In this document: positions 1 to 9,322 of the stretch, one piece after another
Layout: each line of letters opens with the position of its first letter
Numbering within the stretch: the stretch's first letter is position 1
Assembly: GCA_016234925.1 (NCBI GenBank)
Contig: JACRNI010000095.1
Span: 1-33,644 of the forward strand
Direction: 5' to 3'
DNA length: 33,644 bases
Source: Deltaproteobacteria bacterium
GTDB lineage: Bacteria; Desulfobacterota; GWC2-55-46; UBA9637; GWC2-42-11
Translations under genes and position numbers: made by a program
The notes under the pieces: model-generated
What the model was told of the DNA's origin: nothing
What the model saw: only the letters and a program-made list of their open reading frames with translations
Databases searched by the model: none

Positions 1-41
1 AGAAAGATAAAGGCTGTTAGTATTGATAGTGTCCTTTTCAT
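1..41 (-). CDS. 5' end of a protein running off the window, N-terminus MKRTLSILTAFIF (signal-peptide-like)
   Basis: ATG at 41 (minus) preceded by AAGGAGGAACT Shine-Dalgarno; hydrophobic start. Confidence 0.45.
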   Translation of the reverse strand, partial: MKRTLSILTAFIF

Positions 42-269
42 TTTTAGTTCCTCCTTTTTAATGTAGTGCGCCACCGGTAGATGACACCACCCATTATAAT
101 GAGGAAAGATTAACGGGAGATTAAAAGCAGAAAAAAGATTTAAAAAGGATTATAGGCTGATTTAGTTTAGAAAATGGAAAGGTATCCTATCTTTAATAAA
201 CTAATGAATACAATGTATCGTCAATATTGCATCCATATTTGTAGAAAATGAAAACAAAAAAGAGAATAT

Positions 270-566
270 TTATTTGCGCGCCTCATCCTTAAGCCATTTG
301 TCAATAAAACTAGGGTCTATCTGTTTTGACTTTCTCATATAGTAAAAGGCATTTTTCATATCCTTATGCCCAATATAAGAAAGCCCTAAATTATAGTTTG
401 CCCTTGCATTATTTGGGCTTTTATTCGCTGTATCACGCCAAAGAACAAGGGGATTCTGCCACACCATATTTCTTGTATAAGTAATTCCTGCAAAGGCAGT
501 GATAATAGATATTATAAATAGATAAATTATGGATTTGATAACTAACTGGAGGGTTGAAAAATTCAT
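270..566 (-). CDS. Short TPR-containing protein, resembles only the C-terminal end of large multi-TM TPR proteins (TMTC-like)
   Basis: One TM helix then RNMVWQNPLVLWRDTANKSPNNARANYNLGLSY TPR motif; ATGA overlap with upstream gene stop. Confidence 0.6.
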   Translation of the reverse strand: MNFSTLQLVIKSIIYLFIISIITAFAGITYTRNMVWQNPLVLWRDTANKSPNNARANYNLGLSYIGHKDMKNAFYYMRKSKQIDPSFIDKWLKDEARK

Positions 567-1831
567 TGCTTCTTTACTTTTAATCTCAATCCTTCTACTT
601 CTAAAACCTTTATTTTTTCGCCTTCTTTTATTAACTCATCGCTCCATGCATCCCAATATTCGCCGTCTATAAAAACCTTGCCTTCATTTGATATATCCGT
701 ATTGGCAACACCTGTCTCGTCAACAAGCCCTTCTTTTCCGCTTATAGGCGCTCTGTGTCTGATTTTCACAGCATAATACATGGCGCCGACAAATGCAGCA
801 GTAACAACAAGGACTGTCGGCAGGACAACCCATATAGAAAGTCTCATAAACGGCAGGGGCGATTCGAAGAGCATCAAAGAGCCTAACGTTAATGCAATAA
901 TCCCTGCAACTGTCAGAAGACCAAAACTTACAACCATTATCTCTGCTATAAAAAATAAGACGGCCAATCCTATCAAAAGTATGCCTGCATAATTTACAGA
1001 CAGCGTCTGCATTGCATAAAATGCAAGTATAAGGCATATGCCGCCCACAACACCCGGCAGTATTGCGCCCGGATTTGAAAGTTCAAAGTATATACCAATA
1101 AGACCAATCATCATTAAGATATATGCGACATTCGGATTGCTTATGGCATTTAAGATACTTAATCTCAAACCCATTTCAATATCTTTAACCTCTGCGCCCT
1201 TTGTTTTCAAAGTTCTTTCACCTGACGCAACCTCAACCTTTCTTCCGTCAATCGCCTCAAGGAGCGCATTTCTATCAGGGGCAATAATCTCAATTACATT
1301 TAATTTCAAAGCCTCCTCTGCTGTGATGGATGCGCTTTCCCTCACCGCCTTTTCAGCCCAATCTGCATTTCTCTTTTTCTTTGCAGCAATCCCTTTTATA
1401 TAAGCAACAGCGTCATTCTCAACCTTTTTTGACATTGTCTCATCCATCTTTTCACCGCCCATTGCAACAGGGTGCGCTGCGCCGATATTTGTTCCCGGTG
1501 TCATTGCAGCAATGTGTGCGGTATATGTGATGAATACACCTGCTGACGCAGCCCTTGCCCCGCTTGGGCCAACATATACAACAACAGGAACATCAGATGA
1601 TAATATCGCCTTTGTAATATCCCGCATTGATAAATCAAGCCCGCCGGGGGTATCAAGTTGGATTACAATTGCCTCTGCCTTTTCCTTTGTCGCATTCTCA
1701 ATGCCTTTTACTATGAACTCAGACATTACAGGATTTACAATGCCGTCAACTGTGAGGTAGTGGATTTCACCTGCATAGACTGATGAATAGGCAGAAATTA
1801 TAAAGGCTAAAAGTAGTAAGATTTTTTTCAT
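563..1831 (-). CDS. NfeD family protein with N-terminal ClpP-like serine protease domain
   Basis: VIQLDTPGGL, GARAASAGVFI, GAAHPV motifs, multi-TM middle and C-terminal NfeD OB domain. Confidence 0.88.
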   Translation of the reverse strand: MKKILLLLAFIISAYSSVYAGEIHYLTVDGIVNPVMSEFIVKGIENATKEKAEAIVIQLDTPGGLDLSMRDITKAILSSDVPVVVYVGPSGARAASAGVFITYTAHIAAMTPGTNIGAAHPVAMGGEKMDETMSKKVENDAVAYIKGIAAKKKRNADWAEKAVRESASITAEEALKLNVIEIIAPDRNALLEAIDGRKVEVASGERTLKTKGAEVKDIEMGLRLSILNAISNPNVAYILMMIGLIGIYFELSNPGAILPGVVGGICLILAFYAMQTLSVNYAGILLIGLAVLFFIAEIMVVSFGLLTVAGIIALTLGSLMLFESPLPFMRLSIWVVLPTVLVVTAAFVGAMYYAVKIRHRAPISGKEGLVDETGVANTDISNEGKVFIDGEYWDAWSDELIKEGEKIKVLEVEGLRLKVKKQ

Positions 1832-1855
1832 AAATTGAATATAACAAGGATTGGG

Positions 1856-3049
1856 CTACCTTGCAATCTTTTTTGCAACTACAAACTTCAGATAATGCGT
1901 TTCCGGCATAGACAATAAAATTGGATGGTCTCTTGACTGAGAGCGGTTTTCCATAATCTGCAATAAACATCCTGCATCTTTTGCAGCATCGTGTAATATA
2001 TCCAGAAATCTTGTCTGAGAAATATTATGAGAGCAGGATGATGTTATGAGACAGCCATTGTCATTCAACAATTTTAAGCCCATAAGATTTATATCTTTAT
2101 AACCCCGCTCTGCGCCGTGCCTTGCATCTTTTGTTTTTACAAACGAAGGCGGGTCTAGCATTACGCAGTCAAACTTTTCACCTTTTTTATAGGCATCCCT
2201 AAGCCAATTGAACGCATCTGCTTTTATCGCATTTATCTTATCCTCAAATCCATTAAGTGCGATATTTCTTTTTAAGCCCTCCATCACCTTCCCAGAATCC
2301 TCAACGCAGGTTACATCTTTTGCGCCGTATTTTATTGCATAGATAGCAAAACTCCCGGTGTATGGAAAACAGTCTAAAACCCTTCTGCCTCGCACATACG
2401 GCTCAATAATCCTCCTGTTTTCGCTCTGGTCAAGATAAAAACCTGTCTTGTGCCCTTCAAGAAAATCTATTTCAAATTTTAGATTATCCAAAGTTATTAT
2501 TTTTTTGCCAGTCTCTTCACCACACAAAAAGCCTTTTCTTAATTCAAGCCCTTCTTTTTGACGGACTGAAACATCGCTTCTTTTAATGATTGCCTTTGGA
2601 CTTAAAATACCTTTTAAGATTTCAACAATCTCTGCCTTCCATTTCTCAATGCCAAGCGTCAGAATCTGGATTACAAGAACATCCTCATATTTATCAACTA
2701 TAAGCCCCGGCAAAAAATCCCCTTCGCTAAATATCAGCCTGAATGTCCCCTTCAGCGTCCAACCCAATTCAAGCCTGTGTTTTAGGGCATTTTCTATCCT
2801 TCTCTTAAAAAAATCCCTGTCAATAATTTCGTCTTTGAATGTGAGTATCCTTATAATGATTTTTGAATTATCATTGATATAACCTCTGGCAATAAATTTG
2901 CCCCTGTCATCAGTAATACTAACAATATCACCATTTGAATATGTGCCGTCAATGGATTTTATATCATTATCAAATATCCATAGATGACCATTTAAGAGCC
3001 TTTCAAGGCATCTTTTTGAAACCTTTATCTTGATGTCATTTTTTTGCAT
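1856..3049 (-). CDS. Class I rRNA methyltransferase, RlmI/RlmK-like, PUA plus SAM-MTase domains
   Basis: GFYLDQSENRR, RVLDCFPYTGSFAIYA, FDCVMLDPPSF, SSCSHN motifs. Confidence 0.88.
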   Translation of the reverse strand: MQKNDIKIKVSKRCLERLLNGHLWIFDNDIKSIDGTYSNGDIVSITDDRGKFIARGYINDNSKIIIRILTFKDEIIDRDFFKRRIENALKHRLELGWTLKGTFRLIFSEGDFLPGLIVDKYEDVLVIQILTLGIEKWKAEIVEILKGILSPKAIIKRSDVSVRQKEGLELRKGFLCGEETGKKIITLDNLKFEIDFLEGHKTGFYLDQSENRRIIEPYVRGRRVLDCFPYTGSFAIYAIKYGAKDVTCVEDSGKVMEGLKRNIALNGFEDKINAIKADAFNWLRDAYKKGEKFDCVMLDPPSFVKTKDARHGAERGYKDINLMGLKLLNDNGCLITSSCSHNISQTRFLDILHDAAKDAGCLLQIMENRSQSRDHPILLSMPETHYLKFVVAKKIAR

Positions 3050-3770
3050 CTATTTTCAACCCAAGTTCTGCCATGACCTTCTGCATATCCTCCCATACCT
3101 CTTTTTTCTTGGATTCATTTCTTAATAAATAAGATGGATGAAATGTCGGCATAACTTTGATATTATCTTTATAATAAAAAAACTGCCCTCTAATTTTAGT
3201 TATGCCAGATGCTGTATTTAAAAGTGTCTGTGCAGCATGGTTTCCGAGTACAACGATAATCTCTGGTTTTATTGCATCAATCTGTTTTTCAAGAAACGGC
3301 CTGCACTCAGAAATCTCATCTGGTTCAGGGTTTCTGTTTTCAGGAGGCCTGCACTTAACCACATTAGCAATATACACATCACTCCTTTTTAATCCCATTG
3401 CCTCAATAATCTTTGTAAGCAGCTGCCCTGCCCTGCCAACAAAAGGCTCTGCCTGAAGGTCTTCATCTTCACCGGGTCCCTCGCCGACAAACATAAGTTT
3501 TGCATTCGGGTTTCCAACACCAAACACAATATTTGTCCTTGTCTTGTGCAGTTTGCATCTCTTGCAGTCTCCGAGTTCTTCTTTAATGGACTCAAGGGTT
3601 GGCTTTATGTTATTTGTTTCTTCGTCTTTAACTTTTGACTTTTGACTTTTGACTTTTGACTTTTCATAAGGTATCTCCTTCACCCCAATATCATTTAGAT
3701 AACGAAGATATTCCTTTGTCTGCTTTATAATTTGTCTGTAATCATTATTATTTGACAAAACACCCTCCAT
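3036..3770 (-). CDS. Uracil-DNA glycosylase, Fe-S family 4/5 type
   Basis: CKRCKLHKTRTNIVFGVGNPNAKLMFVGEGPGEDED, GRAGQLL, NVVKCRPPENRNP, TFHPSYLLR. Confidence 0.9.
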   Translation of the reverse strand: MEGVLSNNNDYRQIIKQTKEYLRYLNDIGVKEIPYEKSKVKSQKSKVKDEETNNIKPTLESIKEELGDCKRCKLHKTRTNIVFGVGNPNAKLMFVGEGPGEDEDLQAEPFVGRAGQLLTKIIEAMGLKRSDVYIANVVKCRPPENRNPEPDEISECRPFLEKQIDAIKPEIIVVLGNHAAQTLLNTASGITKIRGQFFYYKDNIKVMPTFHPSYLLRNESKKKEVWEDMQKVMAELGLKIDAKK

Positions 3771-3775
3771 TCTTT

Positions 3776-3857
3776 ACCCTGTTAGAAAGGTCAGATGGTA
3801 TGGCATTAAGCCGTATATCACCTAAACCTTTCTCCACAACATCCTTTCTAACGGGGT
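3776..3857. repeat. TIR element, family B (ACCCTGTTAGAAAGG ... CCTTTCTAACGGGGT)
   Basis: 15-bp terminal inverted repeat with one mismatch; same TIR as 17232-17351. Confidence 0.75.
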
Positions 3858-3892
3858 TTACAAAATGTCGTTTTTACTGTAACATCAATCTT

Positions 3893-4726
3893 ATGATTTT
3901 ATCAATTATCTTGTTGTCCGCACTGCTTATCATCTTTATACCAGAAAACGCCTATGCGTGGGGGCCTGCAACACATCTTGAATTGCTTTCAAGGTTTCCA
4001 TATGATTATCTCTATGGAAATATAAGCGCTGACATAGTTGCGGCAAAAAACATGACAGAAGAACTAAAGCACTGCCATAATTGGAAGGTTGGATTTAATT
4101 TGCTTAAAAAGACTTCCTCTCCATCACAGGAGGCATTTGCATACGGTTATCTTTCACATCTCGCAGCAGATACAATCGCACACAACTATTATATACCAGA
4201 AAGACTGCTCATTTCATTTTCAAGCAGGATACTGCGGCATACTTACTGGGAACTCCGCTTTGATGCTATGGCTGATAAAAAGGTATGGACGCTTCCGAAA
4301 CAGATTGAAAAAGAAGTTCATCGTGATAATGATAAATTATTAGATACCGTCCTTGAAGACACTGCATTTTCATTCAGGACAAACAAGACAATCTTTTCCA
4401 GCATACTCCTAATCCACCGCATTGAACAATGGAATAGAATGATTGGAATTCTTTCATCCCGCTCAAAGTGGATATTGACCCATAACGATAAAAATCATTA
4501 TTACCAGATGTCTAAAAACGCGGTTGTTGATTTTCTCAATAATGGCAATAAATCAGGCTGTATAAAAGAAGACCCGACTGGCAGAATCAGGCTTGATAAT
4601 GCAAAGAAGATAAGAAAAAGATTAAAGGTATTAAAATGGAATGGCGATGATTGGGAAAGGTATCTTAAAAATGCGCTAAATGCACTAATGCCAAAATATA
4701 ATCCGCCCAAATTTCCGGCTAAATAA
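3893..4726 (+). CDS. Zinc-dependent phospholipase C-like secreted protein
   Basis: Signal peptide then AYAWGPATHLEL, HLAADTIAHNYYIPE, HTYWELRFDAM. ORF track start at 3752 runs through the TIR element; M at 3893 is the likely start. Confidence 0.75.
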   Translation: MILSIILLSALLIIFIPENAYAWGPATHLELLSRFPYDYLYGNISADIVAAKNMTEELKHCHNWKVGFNLLKKTSSPSQEAFAYGYLSHLAADTIAHNYYIPERLLISFSSRILRHTYWELRFDAMADKKVWTLPKQIEKEVHRDNDKLLDTVLEDTAFSFRTNKTIFSSILLIHRIEQWNRMIGILSSRSKWILTHNDKNHYYQMSKNAVVDFLNNGNKSGCIKEDPTGRIRLDNAKKIRKRLKVLKWNGDDWERYLKNALNALMPKYNPPKFPAK

Positions 4727-4814
4727 TTGCACAAACCTTAAAGGTGATTTCTGGGGAGGCATTACCACTGCTATAGCAGCCCTTCCCCTTGCGCTAGCCT
4801 TTGCAATTGCATAG
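4725..4814 (+). pseudogene. N-terminal fragment of a SulP-family anion transporter
   Basis: Frame reads NLKGDFWGGITTAIAALPLALAFAIA then stop; matches the conserved SulP N-terminal segment (LKGDxxGGxTAAIxALPLALAFG). Confidence 0.65.
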
Positions 4815-4888
4815 ATTCTTATTCCAGATTCCCGTAGTATTACATGTTAATGTTAAACGCTCATGCCGTGCAATTTTGATAAGATTCC

Positions 4889-5404
4889 TTACAATCTTAC
4901 TCCTATAACTTTGGCAATGCCTTGTAGTATGGCTGTGGGTGTCGGAGGGCAGCCATGCACATACACATCTACAGGGATGATTTTGCCGACACCGCCCAAA
5001 GAAGCGTAATTTTCGCCGAATATGCCGCCATTATATCCGCAATCGCCTAATGCAACAACAAGTTTTGGAGACGACGTTGCATCATAAGTCCTCTTTAGCG
5101 CAATCTCCATATTTCTTGAAACAGGCCCTGTAACAAGAAGCATATCAGCAAATCTTGGCGAGGCTGTAAATTTAATGCCAAACCGCTCGCAATTATAAAT
5201 CGGGTTATTGATGGCGTGGATTTCCAGTTCACACCCATTGCATGAGCCTGCATCAACCTGCCTTATTGCAAGGCTTCTGCTGAAACGCTTTTTAACAGCA
5301 TCCTCTAATCTGCTGCCGACAATTTGAACTTCTGCCTCTATTTCAGGCGAAAGAGGCTCAGTAACAATGCCGGTGCGGAATATTTGATGTAAAATTCTCA
5401 GCAT
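4889..5404 (-). CDS. Hydrogenase-4/NuoB-like small subunit (Ehr small subunit)
   Basis: SCNGCELE, GDCGYNGGIFG, VHGCPPTP Fe-S cluster ligands. Confidence 0.88.
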   Translation of the reverse strand: MLRILHQIFRTGIVTEPLSPEIEAEVQIVGSRLEDAVKKRFSRSLAIRQVDAGSCNGCELEIHAINNPIYNCERFGIKFTASPRFADMLLVTGPVSRNMEIALKRTYDATSSPKLVVALGDCGYNGGIFGENYASLGGVGKIIPVDVYVHGCPPTPTAILQGIAKVIGVRL

Positions 5405-5528
5405 TTACAATACCTGTTTTGCTGTTTTCAAAACTAGATTCCTCGCTTCGCTCTGAATGACAACCCACAGTGTCATTGCGAGGGGGCACCCATCCGAAGG
5501 ATGGGTCGCCGAAGCAATCTCTAACTTT
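5405..5528. repeat. Dispersed palindromic repeat between large and small subunit genes
   Basis: TGTCATTGCGAGG...CACCCATCCGAAGGATGGGTCGCCGAAGCAATCTC; nested inverted repeats, related sequence at 12370-12530. Confidence 0.7.
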
Positions 5529-7100
5529 TTATAAGTCATTCCCCGAATACGACTGATTAAAACTCTTGTTGCACAAAGGAAAATCAGGCACGATATTGCC
5601 GTGTATCGCCTGTTCCAATGCAAGCCAATTCACGCTGGATGGGTCTCTCACCATACACCTGTTTATCCCGCCCATTGCCCCTGACTGCGCCCAGTAAACG
5701 ACTTCCCCGCGCCAGCCTTCAACAACTGCAAAACCAGATTTATCAGACAATGGCGGAGTGAATTTGACAGCAATTTCGCCTGACGGCAATGCATCTAATA
5801 TCTCGCGAATGATACGAATGGATTCTCTTATCTCTTCAATCCTTATCCACGCGCGGGCATGGACATCGCCGGATTTAAGCATAGGCGCTTTAGGGATAAT
5901 GCGGTCATATGGCGAAAACGGGTTTTGTATGCGGCAGTCCAAATTCTGCCCGCTTGCCCTTGCGACAAATCCAACAGCGCCGAGTTCCTTTGCCTTTTCA
6001 GGCATTAAGATGCCTGTATCCCTTACCCTGTCTTCAAGCGAGGGGTTTTCATCATAGATAATTACAAGTCTTTCAAATTCCTTTGCAAGCCAGTCTAATT
6101 CCTGAAGTATCTCATCCCCGCCTTTGCGGTTAATATCTGTTGAAACACCTCCGGGTATAATCCTGTCCATCATAAATCTATGTCCAAAGAGTTTATGATT
6201 GGTTCTGAGGATAATTTCCTTTAACCTTGTAAATTGATAAAAAAGAAATACAAATGCTGCATCATTGCAGATTGCGCCTATATCGCCGAGGTGATTCGCT
6301 ATCCGTTCCCTTTCCAGCATCAATGCGCGAAGCCACAATGCCCTTTCAGGAGGATTGCATCCTGTCATAGATTCAACTGCCCGGCAATATGCGAGCGTGT
6401 GCGCAACTGTGGTATCGCCTGATACGCGGCCAGCCAGTCTTGCGCCTTCTTCCCATGAAAGCGCTTCAAACCTTTTTTCTATGCCCTTATGAACATATCC
6501 AAGTTTTTCCTCAAGATTGATTATATCCTCTCCGACCGCCTGAAACCTAAAATGCCCCGGCTCAATAATCCCTGCATGAACAGGGCCAACAGGGATTTCA
6601 TATACCCCTTCGCCCTCCGCCCTTATAAACCGGTATTCGCCTGCAACCCTCGGCAGCGGCTTTGACGCATCAAAGGATTTCCGCAATGGATAAACATCCT
6701 CCTGCCAATCCTCATGCTTTATCCACGGCCTTGGGTCAGGATGTCCTACAGGCACAACACCCATAAGGCTTTTCATCTGCCGTTCAAACCGATATGCAGA
6801 AACAAATTTTTTAGTAATGCTTGGAAATGTCGGGTCTTCAAGAGGCGCGTAGGTTTTAATAATCAGGTATTCCGAGTCTTTTGCATAACAGGCATAGATT
6901 CCAAAACCTCTGCCAAATGGCGATTCATCTGCAGCCCACTCTGCAACAAGACGGGCATCAGCCGCTTTCATCACCTTTGCCACATTCACGAACCATTCCC
7001 TCGGAACTTGGTAATATGGCACACTTGCAGGATATTGGACAGTATCCTGTTTTGCATCCCCGCCGAAGGCGGAGGTTATGGTGCTTTTTAAAGTGGTCAT
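5529..7100 (-). CDS. Hydrogenase-4 large-subunit-like / NuoCD-like protein lacking Ni-binding CxxC motifs (Ehr large subunit)
   Basis: NuoC-like then NuoD-like domains; GRVSGDTTVAHTLAYC replaces RICGIC; C-terminus RDPSSVNWLALEQAIHGNIVPDFPLCNKSFNQSYSGNDL. Confidence 0.88.
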   Translation of the reverse strand: MTTLKSTITSAFGGDAKQDTVQYPASVPYYQVPREWFVNVAKVMKAADARLVAEWAADESPFGRGFGIYACYAKDSEYLIIKTYAPLEDPTFPSITKKFVSAYRFERQMKSLMGVVPVGHPDPRPWIKHEDWQEDVYPLRKSFDASKPLPRVAGEYRFIRAEGEGVYEIPVGPVHAGIIEPGHFRFQAVGEDIINLEEKLGYVHKGIEKRFEALSWEEGARLAGRVSGDTTVAHTLAYCRAVESMTGCNPPERALWLRALMLERERIANHLGDIGAICNDAAFVFLFYQFTRLKEIILRTNHKLFGHRFMMDRIIPGGVSTDINRKGGDEILQELDWLAKEFERLVIIYDENPSLEDRVRDTGILMPEKAKELGAVGFVARASGQNLDCRIQNPFSPYDRIIPKAPMLKSGDVHARAWIRIEEIRESIRIIREILDALPSGEIAVKFTPPLSDKSGFAVVEGWRGEVVYWAQSGAMGGINRCMVRDPSSVNWLALEQAIHGNIVPDFPLCNKSFNQSYSGNDL

Positions 7101-8545
7101 TTCAACAACCCCACTGCCGTATTAAACCATTCCGCCAGAAAATTCGGCATATATAATCCAATAATCAGCACCAATACCATGTGCATAATAACAGGCACAT
7201 GGGCTGCCTTCAATTGATGTTGATTCGCAGGAATCTCCCCGCCAACCATCGGCTGAACCCTTCTGAAAAGCGCTGCGAATGCAACGCCAAGCCCAATGAG
7301 AAGCAACGGGGTTAAAAACGGCGCATCCTTTATAGTCGCGGTTAGTATCAAAAACTCGCTTGTGAATACTCCAAACGGCGGCATTCCCACGATTGCCATA
7401 ACCCCGAACATCATGCCCCATCCGACAAGGGGATTGCCCTTAATCAGCCCTCTGATTTTATCCATTTCCTGCGTATCGTGCATCTGCGAGGCGTGTCCTG
7501 CTGTAAAGAATATGGATGATTTTGTAAGGCTGTGAACAAGCATGTGCAGGAGCGCGCCAAATGTGGCAATCGGCCCGCCAAGTCCGAATGCAAATGTCGC
7601 TATGCCCATATGTTCAATGGAGGAATATGCAAACATCCGTTTTATATCCTTCTGCCTCAACAGGGAAAACGCTGCCACAAGAATAGATAAAAGTCCGAAA
7701 CCCATCATTATATGCCCTGCCTGATGTGTTCCTGTTGCGCCATCAACAAGAACCTTGCACCTCACAAGCGCATAAAGCGCAATGTTTAACAGAAGCCCTG
7801 ACAGGACAGCGGATATTGGCGTGGGACCTTCGCTGTGGGCGTCAGGAAGCCAGTTGTGGAGCGGGACAAGGCCGACCTTTGTGCCGTAGCCGACCATCAG
7901 AAAAACAAAGGCAAGAGAAAGGACTGTCGGCTCAAGTTTATCTTTTACCTGATTTAAGTTTGTCCAGAGAAGCGCCTCTCCACCCTCGCCCAAAACCTTT
8001 TCTGCCGCAAAGTAGAGAAGAACAGTGCCAAAGAGCGCCAGCGCAATGCCTACGCCACAGAGGATAAAATATTTCCATGCCGCCTCAATCGCCGTCGGTG
8101 TGCGGTAAAGAGAGACCAGCAAGACAGTTGACAATGTGGCAAGTTCCATTGCTATCCACAAGACGCCGATATTGTTGGTGAGAAGCGCTAAAAGCATTGC
8201 AAAGATAAAGAGTTGAAACATGGCATGATAGAATCTCATGCCCCAATGTCCAACGCGGCCGTGCTCCCTTTCCCTGCGCATATATCTTCTGCTAAACATA
8301 GCGGTTGTCATCGACACAAAGGATGTAAGGACTGCGAGATATACATTGAATGCATCAACAAAAAAGATTTTTCCGCCTGCGAGCATCGGCCCATATATAT
8401 ACACCTGCACTGCCAAAGCAGCGCCTGCCGCAAATGTGGCAGCAGAGCCGATGATGTTTATCTCCGGCGCAATCTTCCTGTCCCCGACAAATGCAAGGAC
8501 AACTGCTGCCAAAAATGATATGCCTAGTAAAATGAGAATTGTCAT
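7097..8545 (-). CDS. Antiporter-like membrane subunit, HyfF/NuoN-like
   Basis: MGYGTKVGLVPLHNWLPDAHSEGPTPISAVLSG, KDIKRMFAYSSIEHMG; ATGA overlap with the next gene. Confidence 0.88.
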   Translation of the reverse strand: MTILILLGISFLAAVVLAFVGDRKIAPEINIIGSAATFAAGAALAVQVYIYGPMLAGGKIFFVDAFNVYLAVLTSFVSMTTAMFSRRYMRREREHGRVGHWGMRFYHAMFQLFIFAMLLALLTNNIGVLWIAMELATLSTVLLVSLYRTPTAIEAAWKYFILCGVGIALALFGTVLLYFAAEKVLGEGGEALLWTNLNQVKDKLEPTVLSLAFVFLMVGYGTKVGLVPLHNWLPDAHSEGPTPISAVLSGLLLNIALYALVRCKVLVDGATGTHQAGHIMMGFGLLSILVAAFSLLRQKDIKRMFAYSSIEHMGIATFAFGLGGPIATFGALLHMLVHSLTKSSIFFTAGHASQMHDTQEMDKIRGLIKGNPLVGWGMMFGVMAIVGMPPFGVFTSEFLILTATIKDAPFLTPLLLIGLGVAFAALFRRVQPMVGGEIPANQHQLKAAHVPVIMHMVLVLIIGLYMPNFLAEWFNTAVGLLK

Positions 8546-8654
8546 AATGTCTAACTACAATTCCTAAATCCTAATATCTAATTTCCAACAAAATATCTAA
8601 TGGGTGAAATTATCCAATTAGGAATTAGGATTTAGAAATTAGAAATTTATTGTA

Positions 8655-9320
8655 TCAGTCTTCTTCTTTTAGTCTTGCCATCTGCTCCACATCTAAACTA
8701 TCAAATGTGGTTCGTATCTGGAAAAAGAATATGCCGAATATAAATGCGGCTATCAGTATATCCAGAGCCACGCCGAGTTCCACTACAAGCGGCATTCCGT
8801 AAGTTGCGCTTGTGGCGGCAAAAAAAAGTCCGTTTTCCATAGCCAAAAATCCTATTATCTGCGTAACAGCGTGTTTTCTTGTAATCATCATCAAAAGCCC
8901 CAGCATAACAGTAGCAAGGGCGACTGCGATTGTGGAACGGGTTACAAGGGTTGAGAGTTCTCTGATAGGGGAGGTTAAATGATATGAGAATATTACAAGC
9001 GCAATGCCGATCAGCATAGTTGTAGGAACATTTACTATTGACTCTATTTCCTTGTGTATCTGCAAACGTTGGATGAGGAGATGGAGGATATACGGCAGGA
9101 GGATAACCTTTAATGCAAGCGTTAAAACAGAAGATATGTACAGGTGATGCGCCCCCGCGACAAAACCGACCACAGCGGTGCTTATGGATAGAAAAAGCCC
9201 CTGCCATGCAAACAGGTGCAGAAGTCCATACATCCTCCTCTGCACAAGAAGTCCAAATGCAGTAAGGAGTATAAGCGCCGCCATAATGCTGTTTATCTGC
9301 GCTGCAAGGTTTATAGACAT
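8655..9320 (-). CDS. HyfE-like membrane subunit
   Basis: Small multi-TM protein in syntenic position; ORF track start at 9458 overlaps hyfC-like gene, M at 9320 fits better. Confidence 0.8.
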   Translation of the reverse strand: MSINLAAQINSIMAALILLTAFGLLVQRRMYGLLHLFAWQGLFLSISTAVVGFVAGAHHLYISSVLTLALKVILLPYILHLLIQRLQIHKEIESIVNVPTTMLIGIALVIFSYHLTSPIRELSTLVTRSTIAVALATVMLGLLMMITRKHAVTQIIGFLAMENGLFFAATSATYGMPLVVELGVALDILIAAFIFGIFFFQIRTTFDSLDVEQMARLKEED

Positions 9321-9322
9321 AA

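Noticed and set aside
1038-1403. Plus-strand ORFs antisense to nfeD
   Set aside because: No motifs, no ribosome-binding context, overlap a well-supported gene.
3752-3892. 47-residue N-terminal extension of the phospholipase-like protein
   Set aside because: It spans the family B TIR element; the hydrophobic signal peptide begins at M 3893.
5405-5623. 72-aa ORF MHWNRRYTAISCL...
   Set aside because: Partly out-of-frame large-subunit gene, partly translated CATTGCGAGG repeat (AMTLWVVIQSEARN); not a real protein.
5529-7100. Annotation as NiFe hydrogenase / formate hydrogenlyase catalytic subunit
   Set aside because: Both Ni-ligand CxxC motifs are missing, so hydrogenase activity is not supported.
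7122-7421. 99-aa minus-strand ORF inside the hyfF-like gene
   Set aside because: Alternative frame of an unambiguous coding sequence.
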